Assembly: GCA_025055175.1 (NCBI GenBank)
Contig: JANWYT010000007.1
Span: 1-64,000 of the forward strand
From: Anaerolineae bacterium
GTDB lineage: Bacteria > Chloroflexota > Anaerolineae > Aggregatilineales > Phototrophicaceae
Direction of reading: 5' to 3'
DNA length: 64,000 bases
This document shows, one piece after another, positions 52,833 to 63,257 of the stretch. The notes under the pieces are model-generated. The model saw nothing but the letters and a program-made list of their open reading frames with translations. It was not told the DNA's origin and searched no databases. Within the stretch, counting starts at the first letter, position 1, and each line of letters starts with the position of its first letter. Position numbers and translations under genes: made by a program.

Positions 52833-53651
52833 ATGCACCCCAATCCTGCTTCCTTCTTGCCCTTCGCCATCGGCCTGGCCCAGCTGGCGGGTCAGATCAC
52901 TCAGCGCAGCTTTCGCCAAAGCAGCCTGAGCCGCACGGCCAAGAGCAGCAGCTGGGACTTCGTGACCGAGGTCGACCGAGCCAGCGAAGCCGCCATCGTG
53001 GCCGCCATCCAGGCTGCCTATCCCGACCATCACATCGTCGGCGAAGAAGGCGGTGGCCAGGGAGCGCCTGCCGAAGAAGCCGTCTTGCACTGGATCATCG
53101 ATCCTATCGACGGCACGAGCAACTATGCCCAGGGGATTCCCTACTATTCGATCAGCATTGCCCTGGTCGATCCTCAGCACAACCCACTACTCGGCGTGGT
53201 CTATGCCCCTGCCCTGGGTGAACTGTACGCCGCCGCCCTGGGCAGCGGAGCGACATGCAACGGCCAGCCTATCCACGTCTCGGCAGTGGAGAGCCTGCGC
53301 CAGGCCATCCTGATTACTGGCTTCGCTTACGACCGCCAAACTAACCCCGACCACAACGGCCCACAGGTGAACGCCTTCCTGCCCCAGGTGCGCGACCTTC
53401 GTCGCTTCGGCAGCGCCGCCCTGGATTTGTGCTACGTGGCCGCGGGTCGTGCCGACGGCTTCTGGGAGCGGGCTATCAACCCCTGGGACGTGCTGGCTGG
53501 CGCGCTGATCGTGCGCGAAGCCAACGGACGGGTGACCGATTACGAAGGCCGTCAAGCCCCTCTGCCCGGCCCCGACGGTCGAATCTTGGCCAGCAACGGC
53601 CTCATTCATCAGGCCATGCAGGACACGCTGCACGCTTCCTACGGCGGATGA
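52833..53651 (+). CDS. Inositol-phosphatase-family protein
   Basis: This 272-residue protein belongs to the Mg-dependent phosphatase family that includes inositol monophosphatase, histidinol phosphatase and 3'-phosphoadenosine phosphatase. Motifs are DFVTEVDRASE, VGEEGGG (Glu ligand), IIDPIDGTSNYAQGIP (Asp-Asp metal ligands) and INPWDVLAGALIVREANG. All metal ligands are present. The exact phosphate ester is unknown. A GAGAGAAAA site precedes the ATG at 52833. It starts 17 bases after the HNH stop. Confidence 0.9.
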   Translation: MHPNPASFLPFAIGLAQLAGQITQRSFRQSSLSRTAKSSSWDFVTEVDRASEAAIVAAIQAAYPDHHIVGEEGGGQGAPAEEAVLHWIIDPIDGTSNYAQGIPYYSISIALVDPQHNPLLGVVYAPALGELYAAALGSGATCNGQPIHVSAVESLRQAILITGFAYDRQTNPDHNGPQVNAFLPQVRDLRRFGSAALDLCYVAAGRADGFWERAINPWDVLAGALIVREANGRVTDYEGRQAPLPGPDGRILASNGLIHQAMQDTLHASYGG

Positions 53652-53729
53652 GGCTGCAGCGTAGCGCGCTTCGCGCCTTTGCGCTATGCTTCTCTCAGCT
53701 TGAATCGCGTCACCACAGGATAGCCTAGC

Positions 53730-55790
53730 ATGAGCGACGCTCCACGCCTCATCACCGTTGACGACCTGCTACGCCTGCATACCCTGGACGATCCGCGCTT
53801 CAGCCCCGACGGTCGCTGGATCGCCTATGTGCAGGCTACGCCCAATCCGCTGGAGCGCGGCACAACTTCATCCATCTTCCTCGTCAGTCCGCAGGGCGGC
53901 CCGCCCATCCAACTCACGCGCGGCGGCAAAGACAGCCAACCACGTTGGTCGCCCGACGGCCAATGGCTGGCCTTCACTTCGGCGCGCGGTGGCGCACCTC
54001 AAATCTACCTCATCCCCATCAGCCAGCCCGGCGAGGCGCGCGCCATCACCAACCATCTGCACGGCGCTAACAGTCCCGCTTGGTCGCCTGATGGCCAGCA
54101 GATCGCCTATTTGGCCAGCGGCAACGCCGCCGATTGGGAAGCCGAAGACAGCGGCGCTCCGCTGCCGCCGCCTGTCGATAAGCTGGAAGCGCAGTACCGC
54201 AAAGACCGCCTGGCAGAGGACAAGAAGGCCTATTTCGACCCCCAGGTGGTGGACAAGATTCCGTTCCGCATGGGGACGAGCTTGCTGGACGACCGCACGG
54301 CCCAACTCTACGTCGTCGACGCTCACGCCGAACAGGCCAAGCCGCGCCGCCTGACCAGCTGGCCTGTCCCGCACGGCGAGCCGTTCTGGTCAGCCGACGG
54401 GCGCGCCTTGTACACAGTACGCAGCTACCGTCCTCAGGCCGACGAGTTTTGGCGCGATGGCAACATCTTCCACATCAACGTCGAGAGCGGCGAAGCGACG
54501 CGTCTGGCCGACGACGTGCATACGATCTACGACCTGCGTCCATCGCCAGATGGCCGCTGGCTGGCCTACAGCCGCCGTCTGAAAGACGCCGTCGACCGCC
54601 TGGTGGAACTGACGCTGCTGCCCCTGGGCGAGGACGGCCTGCCCAACGACGCCGCCTTCGTCCTCAATCGTGAGCTTGACCGCAACGTGATCGCCTACGC
54701 TTGGACGCGCAACGGCCACCTAGAAGCCATCGCTCAGTCGGCGGGCAAGCATGCCCTGATGAGCTTCGACACCAACGGGCGCGCGCCGCGTCTGCGCCTG
54801 GAAGTCGACGGCCTGGAAGGCCTGGACGTTGGCCCGCAAGGCCAGATCGTCTTCAGCCAGACCACCGTCGGCGGCTTCAACGAGCTGGCCCTGCTAGACA
54901 CGCAGACGGGCCAAGTCCGCCAACTCACTCAGACGCAAACGCTGCTGCGCGAGCTGAAGCTGGCCGAGGCCCAACGCTTCACCTGGGAGAACGACGCAGG
55001 CCAGATCATCGAAGGCTGGTACTTTTTGCCTCCTGAGGCGCCGCAAGCTCAGCCTCTGCCCACCATCATCAACATACACGGCGGCCCGCACATCCTGTGG
55101 ACACCAGCCGATCGGAGCATGTGGCACGAATTCCAAGCGCAAGCGGCCCAGGGTTACCTGGTCTTCTTCTGCAATCCGCGCGGCAGCTTGGGCTATGGCG
55201 AAGCCTTCTCGCGGGCTGTTCATCGGCATTGGGGCGATTACGCCATGCACGACGTGATGGGCGGGATTGACGCCCTGGTGGCGCGCGGCCTGGCCGATCC
55301 ACAGCGGCTCTACCTGACAGGCGGCAGCTACGGCGGCTACCTCACGGCTTGGATGGTGGCTCATAGCCAGCGCTTTCGCGCGGCAGTGGCTCATCGCGGC
55401 GTCTACAACCTCATCAGCTTTCATGGCACGACCGACATTCCCTCGTTTGTGCGCGCTGAATTCGGCGTTGAACCCTGGGAAGACCCCGACTTGCTGTGGC
55501 AGCATTCGCCCCTGGCTCACGCTCATCGTATCAAGACGCCGCTGCTCATCCAGCACGCCGAGGGCGACTACCGCGTGCCGATTGAACAGGGCGAGCAGCT
55601 CTTCGCTTGGGTGAGGCGTACGGGCGGCACGGTCAAACTGCTGCGCTTCCCGCGCGATGGCCACGAGATGACGCGCGCCGGCGAGCCAGCGCATCGTATC
55701 GACAGCTTACGCGCCACCCTGGCCTGGTTCGCTCAGTTCGGAGGGCCAGGCCAAGCGGAAGAAGCCGCACCATCAAGCGCCAGTGCATAG
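53730..55790 (+). CDS. S9-family prolyl oligopeptidase-like peptidase
   Basis: The N-terminal ~400 residues of this 686-residue protein form a WD40-like propeller (for example FSPDGRWIAYVQ, WSPDGQWLAFTS, WSPDGQQIAYLAS). The C-terminal alpha/beta hydrolase carries the nucleophile Ser in GGSYGGYL (about residue 533), with Asp in HAEGDYRVP and His in RDGHEM. It resembles acylaminoacyl peptidases or dipeptidyl peptidases and should degrade small peptides. No signal peptide is seen. AGGATAG precedes the ATG. Confidence 0.92.
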   Translation: MSDAPRLITVDDLLRLHTLDDPRFSPDGRWIAYVQATPNPLERGTTSSIFLVSPQGGPPIQLTRGGKDSQPRWSPDGQWLAFTSARGGAPQIYLIPISQPGEARAITNHLHGANSPAWSPDGQQIAYLASGNAADWEAEDSGAPLPPPVDKLEAQYRKDRLAEDKKAYFDPQVVDKIPFRMGTSLLDDRTAQLYVVDAHAEQAKPRRLTSWPVPHGEPFWSADGRALYTVRSYRPQADEFWRDGNIFHINVESGEATRLADDVHTIYDLRPSPDGRWLAYSRRLKDAVDRLVELTLLPLGEDGLPNDAAFVLNRELDRNVIAYAWTRNGHLEAIAQSAGKHALMSFDTNGRAPRLRLEVDGLEGLDVGPQGQIVFSQTTVGGFNELALLDTQTGQVRQLTQTQTLLRELKLAEAQRFTWENDAGQIIEGWYFLPPEAPQAQPLPTIINIHGGPHILWTPADRSMWHEFQAQAAQGYLVFFCNPRGSLGYGEAFSRAVHRHWGDYAMHDVMGGIDALVARGLADPQRLYLTGGSYGGYLTAWMVAHSQRFRAAVAHRGVYNLISFHGTTDIPSFVRAEFGVEPWEDPDLLWQHSPLAHAHRIKTPLLIQHAEGDYRVPIEQGEQLFAWVRRTGGTVKLLRFPRDGHEMTRAGEPAHRIDSLRATLAWFAQFGGPGQAEEAAPSSASA

Positions 55791-55835
55791 AGGCGGGTCG
55801 TTACGCCTTCGCAACGCGGGACGAAACAATGCGCA

Positions 55836-58800
55836 CTAGAAGCCGCTCATCTGGCTGAGGTCGGCGCGGCCTTCGCTCAGGGCGCTGATCGCTTGTAGCA
55901 GGGCTAGGCGGGCTTGGCGCACGGCCTGATCGTCCACGTTGACCATGACCGAGTCGAAGAAAGCGCGGATGAGCGGCACGAGCGGTGCGAAACTATCCAG
56001 GAACGCGCCGACGTTGTCCTGTGGTCTGAGCGCAGTCTGGGCCTGACGCAAGCCATCCAATAGGGCGCGTTCAGCGGGTTCTTGCAAGCGGCTCTCATCC
56101 AACGGATAGCGCTGGCTCTCGCTGCGGGTAATGCGCACACAGCGTGCAAAGTTGTCTAGCAGCGCTTCCCACGAGTCGCGCTGCGTCCATTGGTGCAGCT
56201 CACCCGCCCCCACATAAGCGCGGTAGGGGTTGAAGCCCTGGGCTGCCAGGACAGCGTTCATGACGTCGCGCGGGTAGCTGGTCTCCTCGGCCAGCAAGGC
56301 GTCCAGGCGTCCGCGCATGAACTCAGCCAAATTGGCTAGCGTGCCTTCGTCGACGGGTACGGGCTGGACTTGGGCCGCCAGCGCCAGCAACTCGCGCACA
56401 TCCACCGCAATTTGGTGGCGGATGAGGATTTGCAGCACCCCCAGGGCAGCGCGGCGCAGGCCGTAAGGATCGCTGGTGGCCTTCGGCGCCAGCCCAACGG
56501 CGAACAGGCCGACCAGGCTGTCCAGCTTATCGGCCAGGGCCAACAGGACGCCGCCAGCGCTGTGCGGCACGCTGTCGCCGGCCCCGCGCGGCTGCCAGTG
56601 TTCGGCGATGGCCTGGGCGACGGAAGCAGGCTGACCTTCACGCAGGGCGTATTCGCGGCCCATCGTGCCTTGCAGGCTGGTCATCTCCACCACCATCTGC
56701 GTCGCCAGATCGGCTTTGGCTAGGGCAGCAGCCTGACGCGCCACGTCCAGCGCTTCTCCCGCCAAGCCCAGCGGCGCGGCCAGCAAGTCAACCAGGCGCA
56801 CCAAACGCTGATTCTTGTCGTACATGCTGCCCAACTTCTCTTGAAAGGTGAGCGTCTTCAGGCGCGGCAGATAGTCTGCCAGCGGCTTCTTGACGTCTTG
56901 ACGGAAGAAGTAATCGGCATCGCTGAAGCGCGCGCGCAACACGTGTTCATTGCCATGTATCACCTTGTCCAGGTGTTCGGCGTCGCCGTTGCGCACCGTG
57001 ATGAAGTAGGGCATGAGCTGACCCTGGCTGTCTTGGACGGGGAAATAGCGTTGCTTGTCGCGCATGACCGTCACCAACACGTCGCGCGGCAGCTCTAGAT
57101 ACTTGGCATCGAACGTGCCGCGCAGAGCCGTCGGCGACTCCACTAGGTTGACCACCTCCAACAGAAGATCGAGGTCTTCCGGTACTTCGCCGCCCACTTC
57201 CAGCGCCAGGTCATGCACCTGCTGGCGAATGCTGGCCAAGCGCGCTTCCTGATCGACCAGGATACTGTTAGCCTGCATGACCTCCAGATAGTCTTCGGCG
57301 CGGGCCAGCGAGATGAGGGGCGAGCCGTGAGGACGCAGGCCCCGCGTCTCGCGTCCGCTGATGACGCCGGCGTAGCTGAACGGCACGACTTGATCGCCTA
57401 GCAGGGCTACAATCCAACGCAAAGGCCGCGAGAAGGCCACGCCGCTCTCATTCCAGCGCATGGATTTGCCGAATTTAACGTCGCTGAGCAGCTTCGGCAT
57501 GGCTTCTGCTAGGACTTCAGCGCTAGGCTTGCCCGCCTCTCGTACCAGGGCCACGACGTAGCGACCACCGTCCATCTCTTCCACGCGCAGCTCGCCTACG
57601 TCCACGCCCTTGCCTCTGGCGAAGCCAATGGCGGCCTGGGTAGGCTTGCCATCTTTGTCGAAGGCGCGCTCGGCAGGTGGGCCTTTGGCGACGTATTCCT
57701 GATCGCGCTGACGCGGCGCCAGGTCTTTCACTAGGACTACCAGGCGACGCGGCGTGGCGAACACGTCGAAGTCGCCATAGTCTAGACGCAGGTCTTCTAA
57801 CAGGCCAGCCATCAAGCCCTGGAGCTGGGGCGTGGCTGCGTCTACGTCGGCGGCAGGCAGCTCTTCAACGCCCAGTTCTAACAGAAAATCGGCTCCTTGG
57901 GGCGGGGTCACCACAGGCTGCGGCTGGAAAACAGGCAGAGTCACGCCCCAGACGCTGCCCATCTTGAGCAGCGGGTAGCCCAGAGCTTCGCGCTTAGCGA
58001 CGTAGGCGCGGGCCACGTCGCGCGTCATGTCGCGCATACGGCGGAAGAAAGCAGCGCGCTCTGTGACGCCAATCGCCCCGCGCGTGTCCAGCACATTGAA
58101 CAAGTGGCTGCATTTGAGGACGTAGTCATAAGCGCTGATGATGGCGCCGCCGCGCAAGGCGCTGGCCACTTCACGCTCGTAGGTGGCGTAGACTTGGCGC
58201 AGCGCGTCTACGTCGGCAATGTCGAAGTAGTAACGGCAGTGTTCCACCTCTTCTTGGAACATCATATCGGCATAGCTCAGGTCGCCCAGCCATTCAATTT
58301 GCCAGGCACTCTCGCGGTTTTGCAAAGCCAGCACAATACGCTCCACGCCGTAGGTAATCTCGACAGCGACCGGGTTCAGCTCCATGCCAGCAGCCTGCTG
58401 GAAGTAAGTGAACTGGGTGATCTCCTGACCATCCAGCCATACCTCCCAGCCCAAGCCCCACGCGCCTAGGGCCGGCGACTCCCAGTTATCTTCCACGAAG
58501 CGAATGTCGTGTTCGCGCGGGTTGATCCCCAGCGCTTCCAACGATTGCAGGTAAAGTTCCTGAGGGTTGCCAGGATCGGGCTTGAGAATGACCTGATACT
58601 GATAGTATTTCTGCATACGATTAGGATTGTCGCCGTAGCGCCCATCGTCGGGGCGCACGCTGGGTTCAACGTAGGCTACGCGCCAGGGTTCTGGCCCTAG
58701 CACGCGCAACAACGTGGCTGGGTTGCCTGTGCCAGCCCCCACCTGGACGTTGTACGGCTCCCAGATGGCGCAGCCCTGCGCCGCCCAAAACTCGTGCAGT

Positions 58801-58838
58801 TTGAGGATGACTTGTTGGAAGTTCAAGGCTTTGGCCAT
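55836..58838 (-). CDS. glyQS: Glycyl-tRNA synthetase, fused alpha and beta subunits
   Basis: This 1,000-residue single chain charges tRNA-Gly. The alpha part (residues 1-~320) has [42 protein letters not shown] and [14 protein letters not shown]. After a short linker the beta part begins [15 protein letters not shown] and continues to a C-terminal anticodon-binding domain. In most bacteria the two parts are separate genes, glyQ and glyS. The ATG at 58838 matches the usual GlyQ start and has AGGA upstream; ten more in-frame codons up to 58868 are possible, directly after a -10 box. Confidence 0.95.
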   Translation of the reverse strand: MAKALNFQQVILKLHEFWAAQGCAIWEPYNVQVGAGTGNPATLLRVLGPEPWRVAYVEPSVRPDDGRYGDNPNRMQKYYQYQVILKPDPGNPQELYLQSLEALGINPREHDIRFVEDNWESPALGAWGLGWEVWLDGQEITQFTYFQQAAGMELNPVAVEITYGVERIVLALQNRESAWQIEWLGDLSYADMMFQEEVEHCRYYFDIADVDALRQVYATYEREVASALRGGAIISAYDYVLKCSHLFNVLDTRGAIGVTERAAFFRRMRDMTRDVARAYVAKREALGYPLLKMGSVWGVTLPVFQPQPVVTPPQGADFLLELGVEELPAADVDAATPQLQGLMAGLLEDLRLDYGDFDVFATPRRLVVLVKDLAPRQRDQEYVAKGPPAERAFDKDGKPTQAAIGFARGKGVDVGELRVEEMDGGRYVVALVREAGKPSAEVLAEAMPKLLSDVKFGKSMRWNESGVAFSRPLRWIVALLGDQVVPFSYAGVISGRETRGLRPHGSPLISLARAEDYLEVMQANSILVDQEARLASIRQQVHDLALEVGGEVPEDLDLLLEVVNLVESPTALRGTFDAKYLELPRDVLVTVMRDKQRYFPVQDSQGQLMPYFITVRNGDAEHLDKVIHGNEHVLRARFSDADYFFRQDVKKPLADYLPRLKTLTFQEKLGSMYDKNQRLVRLVDLLAAPLGLAGEALDVARQAAALAKADLATQMVVEMTSLQGTMGREYALREGQPASVAQAIAEHWQPRGAGDSVPHSAGGVLLALADKLDSLVGLFAVGLAPKATSDPYGLRRAALGVLQILIRHQIAVDVRELLALAAQVQPVPVDEGTLANLAEFMRGRLDALLAEETSYPRDVMNAVLAAQGFNPYRAYVGAGELHQWTQRDSWEALLDNFARCVRITRSESQRYPLDESRLQEPAERALLDGLRQAQTALRPQDNVGAFLDSFAPLVPLIRAFFDSVMVNVDDQAVRQARLALLQAISALSEGRADLSQMSGF

Positions 58839-58876
58839 GTATCGCTCGTCCTGTTCGGCATAGATCATGGCGCTGC

Positions 58877-58882
58877 ATTATA
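58877..58882 (-). promoter_or_regulatory. -10 box of glyQS
   Basis: TATAAT on the minus strand lies 38 bases before the ATG at 58838 and 8 bases before an in-frame ATG at 58868. If the latter is used, the mRNA would be almost leaderless. No clear -35 is present. Confidence 0.45.
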
Positions 58883-58940
58883 GCGGAAAGCCTGGCCTGA
58901 GAATACAGGCCAGGAGCTGTCTTGAGGAGCGGCCCAATGC

Positions 58941-58946
58941 TACAAT
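58941..58946 (+). promoter_or_regulatory. Extended -10 box of the small membrane protein gene
   Basis: TGC-TACAAT lies 52 bases before the ATG at 58999. No clear -35 is present. Confidence 0.4.
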
Positions 58947-58998
58947 CAAGCAAGAATGACAAAGCACGACTCATCTGCGTCATCTTCGGAGGGAGACG

Positions 58999-59193
58999 AT
59001 GAGAGATTTGCGTCCTTTGACCCTCAGCCTGGTTTTGGCCTTGTGCGCCACCCTGCCCGTCCTGGCTCAGGAAGAAGCCGCTCCCGCGCCCACTGGCGTG
59101 ACCGTGCTGCTGCTACTAGTCGGCATAGGCGCTGTGGCCCTGATCGGCTTCGTGGTCAACGCACGGGAGAGCAAAAACCAGGACGGAAGCTAA
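58999..59193 (+). CDS. Small membrane protein, 64 aa
   Basis: This short protein has an N-terminal signal-like helix (LRPLTLSLVLALCATLPVLA), a short Glu/Ala/Pro segment and a second hydrophobic helix (TGVTVLLLLVGIGAVALIGFVV) before a charged tail. I do not recognise the family. The evidence that it is real is the GGAGGGAG ribosome binding site next to the ATG and the TGC-TACAAT box upstream. Its stop overlaps the convergent VWA gene by 4 bases. Confidence 0.7.
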   Translation: MRDLRPLTLSLVLALCATLPVLAQEEAAPAPTGVTVLLLLVGIGAVALIGFVVNARESKNQDGS

Positions 59194-61994
59194 GCGTCAG
59201 TTCCATCTTGTCCATCTTGGCGTTGGCGACGCTTGCGCACCATCTCAGCGATGGCTTGGCGCGTGCCTTTGACAGTTTGCTCCGCAGGAGTGATGGGCGC
59301 AGACGGCGCGCTGGGCAACCGAAGACTGCTCGGCGCGTCGTCTGTTGTGCGTTGACGAGCGCGATCTTTGGCCACCTGGAGCTGAGTCAGGAAGAGCGGC
59401 GCGCTAGGACGAGCAGGACGCAGCTTGGCCCACAAGGCGCGCCAGTCCTCGCGGCTCAGAACCAGGCGGCGCAGGGCCACGTCTAGCGGCCAAAGCAGCA
59501 AGGCCAAGAGCAACAACACGGGCGCAAGCGGCGCGCGGGACTCTTGAGCGGGCAGATTGCGGTCGAAGCTAGCGCGCGGCTCGGTGCTCAGGTCAAGTCC
59601 GCCCGTTTGGCGCGCTACGTCCGCCAGGAGGGCATCGTTCTCAGGGCGCAGCGGCCCGTATTCCGCCGAGTAGCCCAGCGTCCAGCCCGTCAAGGCGCGG
59701 CTCTCGCCCTGAGCATCGCTGACGGCCAGGAAGTAAGCGCCCTCGACGTCAGGAGTGAAGGTTGCCTCGTAGCGTCCGCTGGCGGTCTGCTCCAGCACCA
59801 GCGTGCGGCTTGTACCATCAGGGGCGGATAAGTTGGCGCTGAGGGCCAGGTCGTCGCGGAAAGCGCCCTCGGCGTCCAGAGCGTCTACGATCAGGCGGGC
59901 GCGCCCATCTGCTTGTAGGCTCACCTGCGCTTGCAGATCGTCGGCGCGGCGCATGATCGTCCAGCCGATGAGCTGCCCCCACCAGACGGCAGCCTGATCC
60001 CAGGCAGCCCAGGCCGCCGCCCAACGCGCGCCTGCGTCGCTGGTGAAGGCCGCCACCCTGCCCAGGCCGTAGGGCCACACCGCCAGGATGGGATCATCAT
60101 ACGGCTGACCGCTACCCAGCAACACGCTAGCCGACTCTTTGGGGGTGCTGGCGACGTAACCGCGCAAGAGCGGCAGCGCGCTTAGCCCCTCCAGAATAGG
60201 ATGAGAGGCGCGCAGTGGGATGAAATCACGCTCCACGCTGTAGGCGCGGCTGGCGAAGGCCATCTCTTGGACGAAGATGCGCGGCAGTTGGCGCGAATCA
60301 GCGACGGCGTGATACTGGCCCTGACCAGCAGCAGCCATTTGCTCCAGCACCTGAGGCTGGCCCACCCCCAAGCCGATGACCGATAGGGTGATGCCCGCGC
60401 GGTTCAGCTCAGCGACGCGCTCCACCAACTGCCGATCCTGCGAAATGCCGTCGCTCAGCAGGATCAGATGGCGCGCTTCGACCTCTTGTTCGGCCAGAAG
60501 CGCCGGCGCTGCCAGGTTGATCCCGGCCAAGAGGCTCGTGCCGCCACCGGGCTGCATACTGGCCACGCGCTCTTGCAAGATCAGCATGTCATCAGCAGGC
60601 TGGAAAGGGGCGACGAATTGCGCCTGCTGGTCGAAGCCGATCACCGCCACGCGATCATCAGGCTGGAGCAACTCTGCTGACAATAGCACAGCTTGCTGAG
60701 CCAATTGTAGGTTGGTGAAGCGCCCGTCTACATCTAGGGCGCTCATGCTGCCGCTGCGATCCAGCACGAAAGCGACGGCTAGGCGCGGCAGGCGCTGGCG
60801 ATCCTTGAGGCGCATATCGACTGGGGAGAGTTCTTCCAACGGGGTGCGCTCATAGCCACCCAGGGCGAAGGCTCGGTCGCCGCCGATGAGGACTAGGCCG
60901 CCGCCCAGTTCGCCTACGTAGGCACGCAAGGCCAAGAGCTGTCGAGCTGAGAAGGCGCTGGCGGGCAAATTGACTAGGACTACGCTAGCTGCATCCGCCA
61001 GGGCGGCGCTGCTGGCGGGCAGTTCGTCAGGACGGCGCTGCTCGGCTTGCAGGCCCGCCGCCTTCAGCGCCGCCGCCAACGCCTGAGCTTGCGCGTCGTC
61101 TTGCTGGCTGACCACCCAGACACGCTCTGGGCCGCTGACGCGCGTCACCGCCGAGAGGACGTTGTTGCGCGTCGTACGATCCGCGCTCTGAGGCAGGATG
61201 CGCGCTTCCAGGCCCTGGAAGCCGCTGTCCTGGGCGACCTGACCCAAACTAAAGCGGTTCTCCCCTGCTCGCAGCACCACCGACTCTTCGGCTGCTAGCG
61301 CCCCGTTGGCGAAGAGCTGGAGGACGGCCGCCGTCGGCGCGTCAGCGCTGATGAGCGCTTCCACGTCGTAGCGCTGGCCTTCGCCCACCTGGGGCGGGGC
61401 GCTGAGCGCCAACAGGCGCACATCGGGGCGCGTGTCTTGTGCTACGGGGAAGACGCTGATCTCGACGCCCTGAGCGCGGGCGCGCTCGGCAGCGGCGCGG
61501 GTCTCGCCGCGCGTGGCTTGGCCATCGCCCATCAGCACCAGGCGGCGCGCTCCGCCCAGAGGCAGCAAGGCTAAGCCCGCCTGGATAGCCTGAGCAATGT
61601 CGGTCTGGTCAGGACGGGCAGCGCTGGCGTCTAGGCTGGCAGGGGGCTGTCCACCCTCTCCCAGGGCGCGCACGAGCTGCGTTTGACCGCCATAGGCCAG
61701 CACGGCCCACAGGTCGTCAGCAGCGCGTCCGGCCAGCGCTTGGGCGATGAAATCCAGCTGGGCCTGACGGCCTGCGGGCGGCACGCTGTCGGAGACATCC
61801 ACCAAGAAGACGACGGCCAGGCGATCTAGGCGCTGCACCACCTGAGCGCCCGCTAGGGCCAACACCAACGCCGACCAGATCAGGGCGCGCAAGCCTGCCT
61901 GTCCCCAGTGACGAGCCGTGCGCGGGCGCAGCAAGATCACCCCCAGGGGCAGGGCCAGCAGCAGGATCAACCAGGCAGGTTGGGAGAAGCTCAT
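59190..61994 (-). CDS. VWA-domain membrane protein with amidotransferase-like domain
   Basis: This 934-residue protein starts with two N-terminal membrane helices. A first VWA-like domain (VVFLVDVSDSVPPAG) and an amidotransferase-like stretch (ALRAYVGELGGGLVLIGG) come next. A clear second VWA domain has VLDRSGSM (MIDAS DxSxS) with Thr and Asp ligands further on. One C-terminal helix (LAPVLLLLALLLWPLDVAL) precedes a cytoplasmic tail. The layout matches large stress- or envelope-associated VWA proteins common in Chloroflexota. Its function is unknown. Its start overlaps the SGNH-like gene by 4 bases, so the two are coupled. Confidence 0.8.
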   Translation of the reverse strand: MSFSQPAWLILLLALPLGVILLRPRTARHWGQAGLRALIWSALVLALAGAQVVQRLDRLAVVFLVDVSDSVPPAGRQAQLDFIAQALAGRAADDLWAVLAYGGQTQLVRALGEGGQPPASLDASAARPDQTDIAQAIQAGLALLPLGGARRLVLMGDGQATRGETRAAAERARAQGVEISVFPVAQDTRPDVRLLALSAPPQVGEGQRYDVEALISADAPTAAVLQLFANGALAAEESVVLRAGENRFSLGQVAQDSGFQGLEARILPQSADRTTRNNVLSAVTRVSGPERVWVVSQQDDAQAQALAAALKAAGLQAEQRRPDELPASSAALADAASVVLVNLPASAFSARQLLALRAYVGELGGGLVLIGGDRAFALGGYERTPLEELSPVDMRLKDRQRLPRLAVAFVLDRSGSMSALDVDGRFTNLQLAQQAVLLSAELLQPDDRVAVIGFDQQAQFVAPFQPADDMLILQERVASMQPGGGTSLLAGINLAAPALLAEQEVEARHLILLSDGISQDRQLVERVAELNRAGITLSVIGLGVGQPQVLEQMAAAGQGQYHAVADSRQLPRIFVQEMAFASRAYSVERDFIPLRASHPILEGLSALPLLRGYVASTPKESASVLLGSGQPYDDPILAVWPYGLGRVAAFTSDAGARWAAAWAAWDQAAVWWGQLIGWTIMRRADDLQAQVSLQADGRARLIVDALDAEGAFRDDLALSANLSAPDGTSRTLVLEQTASGRYEATFTPDVEGAYFLAVSDAQGESRALTGWTLGYSAEYGPLRPENDALLADVARQTGGLDLSTEPRASFDRNLPAQESRAPLAPVLLLLALLLWPLDVALRRLVLSREDWRALWAKLRPARPSAPLFLTQLQVAKDRARQRTTDDAPSSLRLPSAPSAPITPAEQTVKGTRQAIAEMVRKRRQRQDGQDGTDA

Positions 61995-63184
61995 GGCAGG
62001 GCCGCCAGTGCGCGCAAGTCCAGGCCTTCCAGCCAGAGGGCCAGGTTCTCAGCCAAGACGCGGTTGCCCAGTGGATTGAGATGCATGTCGTCGCTGTAGT
62101 ATAGGGCTACGCCTTCATCTGCTGCTTGGCGCAGGTCGGGCAGGGCATCGTAGCAGCGCAGAGCCAGCGCTTCACACAAGCTCAGCATGGCCAGGCGAGC
62201 GCTAGCGAGTTGGTCGATAGCCTGCTGGCCCAGGATGGGCGCGGTCAGCGGCGCGTAAACTTCCTCGCGGGTAGGGATGAGGACGACGACCATTTGGCCG
62301 CCCCAAGCCTCCACCCTGTTACGAGCTTCTTCGAACGCGGCGCGGCTGAGCTTCAGGCCCGCTTGATTCTGGGGACGGCTCATATCCAGAGCTTGCAGCT
62401 CATATTGGCCGCCGAAGTGCAGGACATGTTCACGGTTTGGGCCATAGCGCACGCTGTAAGGCTTGACGAACAAGGCTTCGCCGGCTGGAGCATTGACCAC
62501 GCGACCCGCCAGGATAGTTTCGATGACGGCCCAAGCAGCGCTATGGCGACGCAGCCAGGCGCGCAGGCCCGCTTCTTCTGCCGCCGAGGCGGCCTCATCG
62601 TCGATGGGCAACATGTCTTTGCGGAAGACAGCCAGGCCGTAATCGTCGTTGAAGTCGTTGCCGAAGAACTGCCAGATGACCAGCGGGGCGCGCAGTGGCT
62701 CGGCGAAGTCGCGCAAGATTCGGGCGTGGCTTTGGCTGCCCGTCACCGGCTGGGACAGATTGACCAGGCGCAGGCCCAAGCGCTGACCCAACACATCGAC
62801 CCAGCAATCCATCTGCTCGGTGAAGCACAGGCCAAACGAATCGCCGACTACCACGCCATCGACGAAGAAGTCGATCGGGCGGGTGCGGAAGCCGATCCCG
62901 CCGCCTGGCCATAGCTCCACCGTCGAAAGGCGGAAAGCGACGCTGGGGCTGCCATACTGCAAGGCGTCCTGCAAGCCAGGACGCAAGGCCCAGTAGTGAT
63001 CGCGGTTTTGCACCCAGGCTGGCGTCCACGACTCAGCATAGGGCGTGCCATAGGTGGCCCAGCGCGCCGCCTGGCCCATGAGGCCAGGCAGTTGGTTGGC
63101 CAGCAGGCGCGCCCCCACTTCGAAGAGCAGGGCGCTGAGCAACGCGTTGAAGGCGAAGAAAGCAGCGATTTTCAGGGCGCGCAT
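61991..63184 (-). CDS. SGNH/GDSL-hydrolase-like membrane-anchored protein
   Basis: In this 397-residue protein a single N-terminal helix (LKIAAFFAFNALLSALLFEVG) anchors or exports it. The rest resembles SGNH hydrolases or AlgX/AlgJ-type O-acetyltransferases. Block I is VVGDSFGLCF, block III is FGNDFNDD, and block V is DDMHLNPLGN (Asp and His). The catalytic Ser-Asp-His set is present. It may remove or transfer acetyl groups on a cell-surface polymer. It is the first gene of the pair with the VWA protein, overlapping it by 4 bases. Confidence 0.75.
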   Translation of the reverse strand: MRALKIAAFFAFNALLSALLFEVGARLLANQLPGLMGQAARWATYGTPYAESWTPAWVQNRDHYWALRPGLQDALQYGSPSVAFRLSTVELWPGGGIGFRTRPIDFFVDGVVVGDSFGLCFTEQMDCWVDVLGQRLGLRLVNLSQPVTGSQSHARILRDFAEPLRAPLVIWQFFGNDFNDDYGLAVFRKDMLPIDDEAASAAEEAGLRAWLRRHSAAWAVIETILAGRVVNAPAGEALFVKPYSVRYGPNREHVLHFGGQYELQALDMSRPQNQAGLKLSRAAFEEARNRVEAWGGQMVVVLIPTREEVYAPLTAPILGQQAIDQLASARLAMLSLCEALALRCYDALPDLRQAADEGVALYYSDDMHLNPLGNRVLAENLALWLEGLDLRALAALP

Positions 63185-63257
63185 GGTGTCCTCTCGCAGG
63201 CACAGACTGCGCCCTATTCTACTTTGCGCGTCCTATAACAGGCAGTGTGACTAGCGC

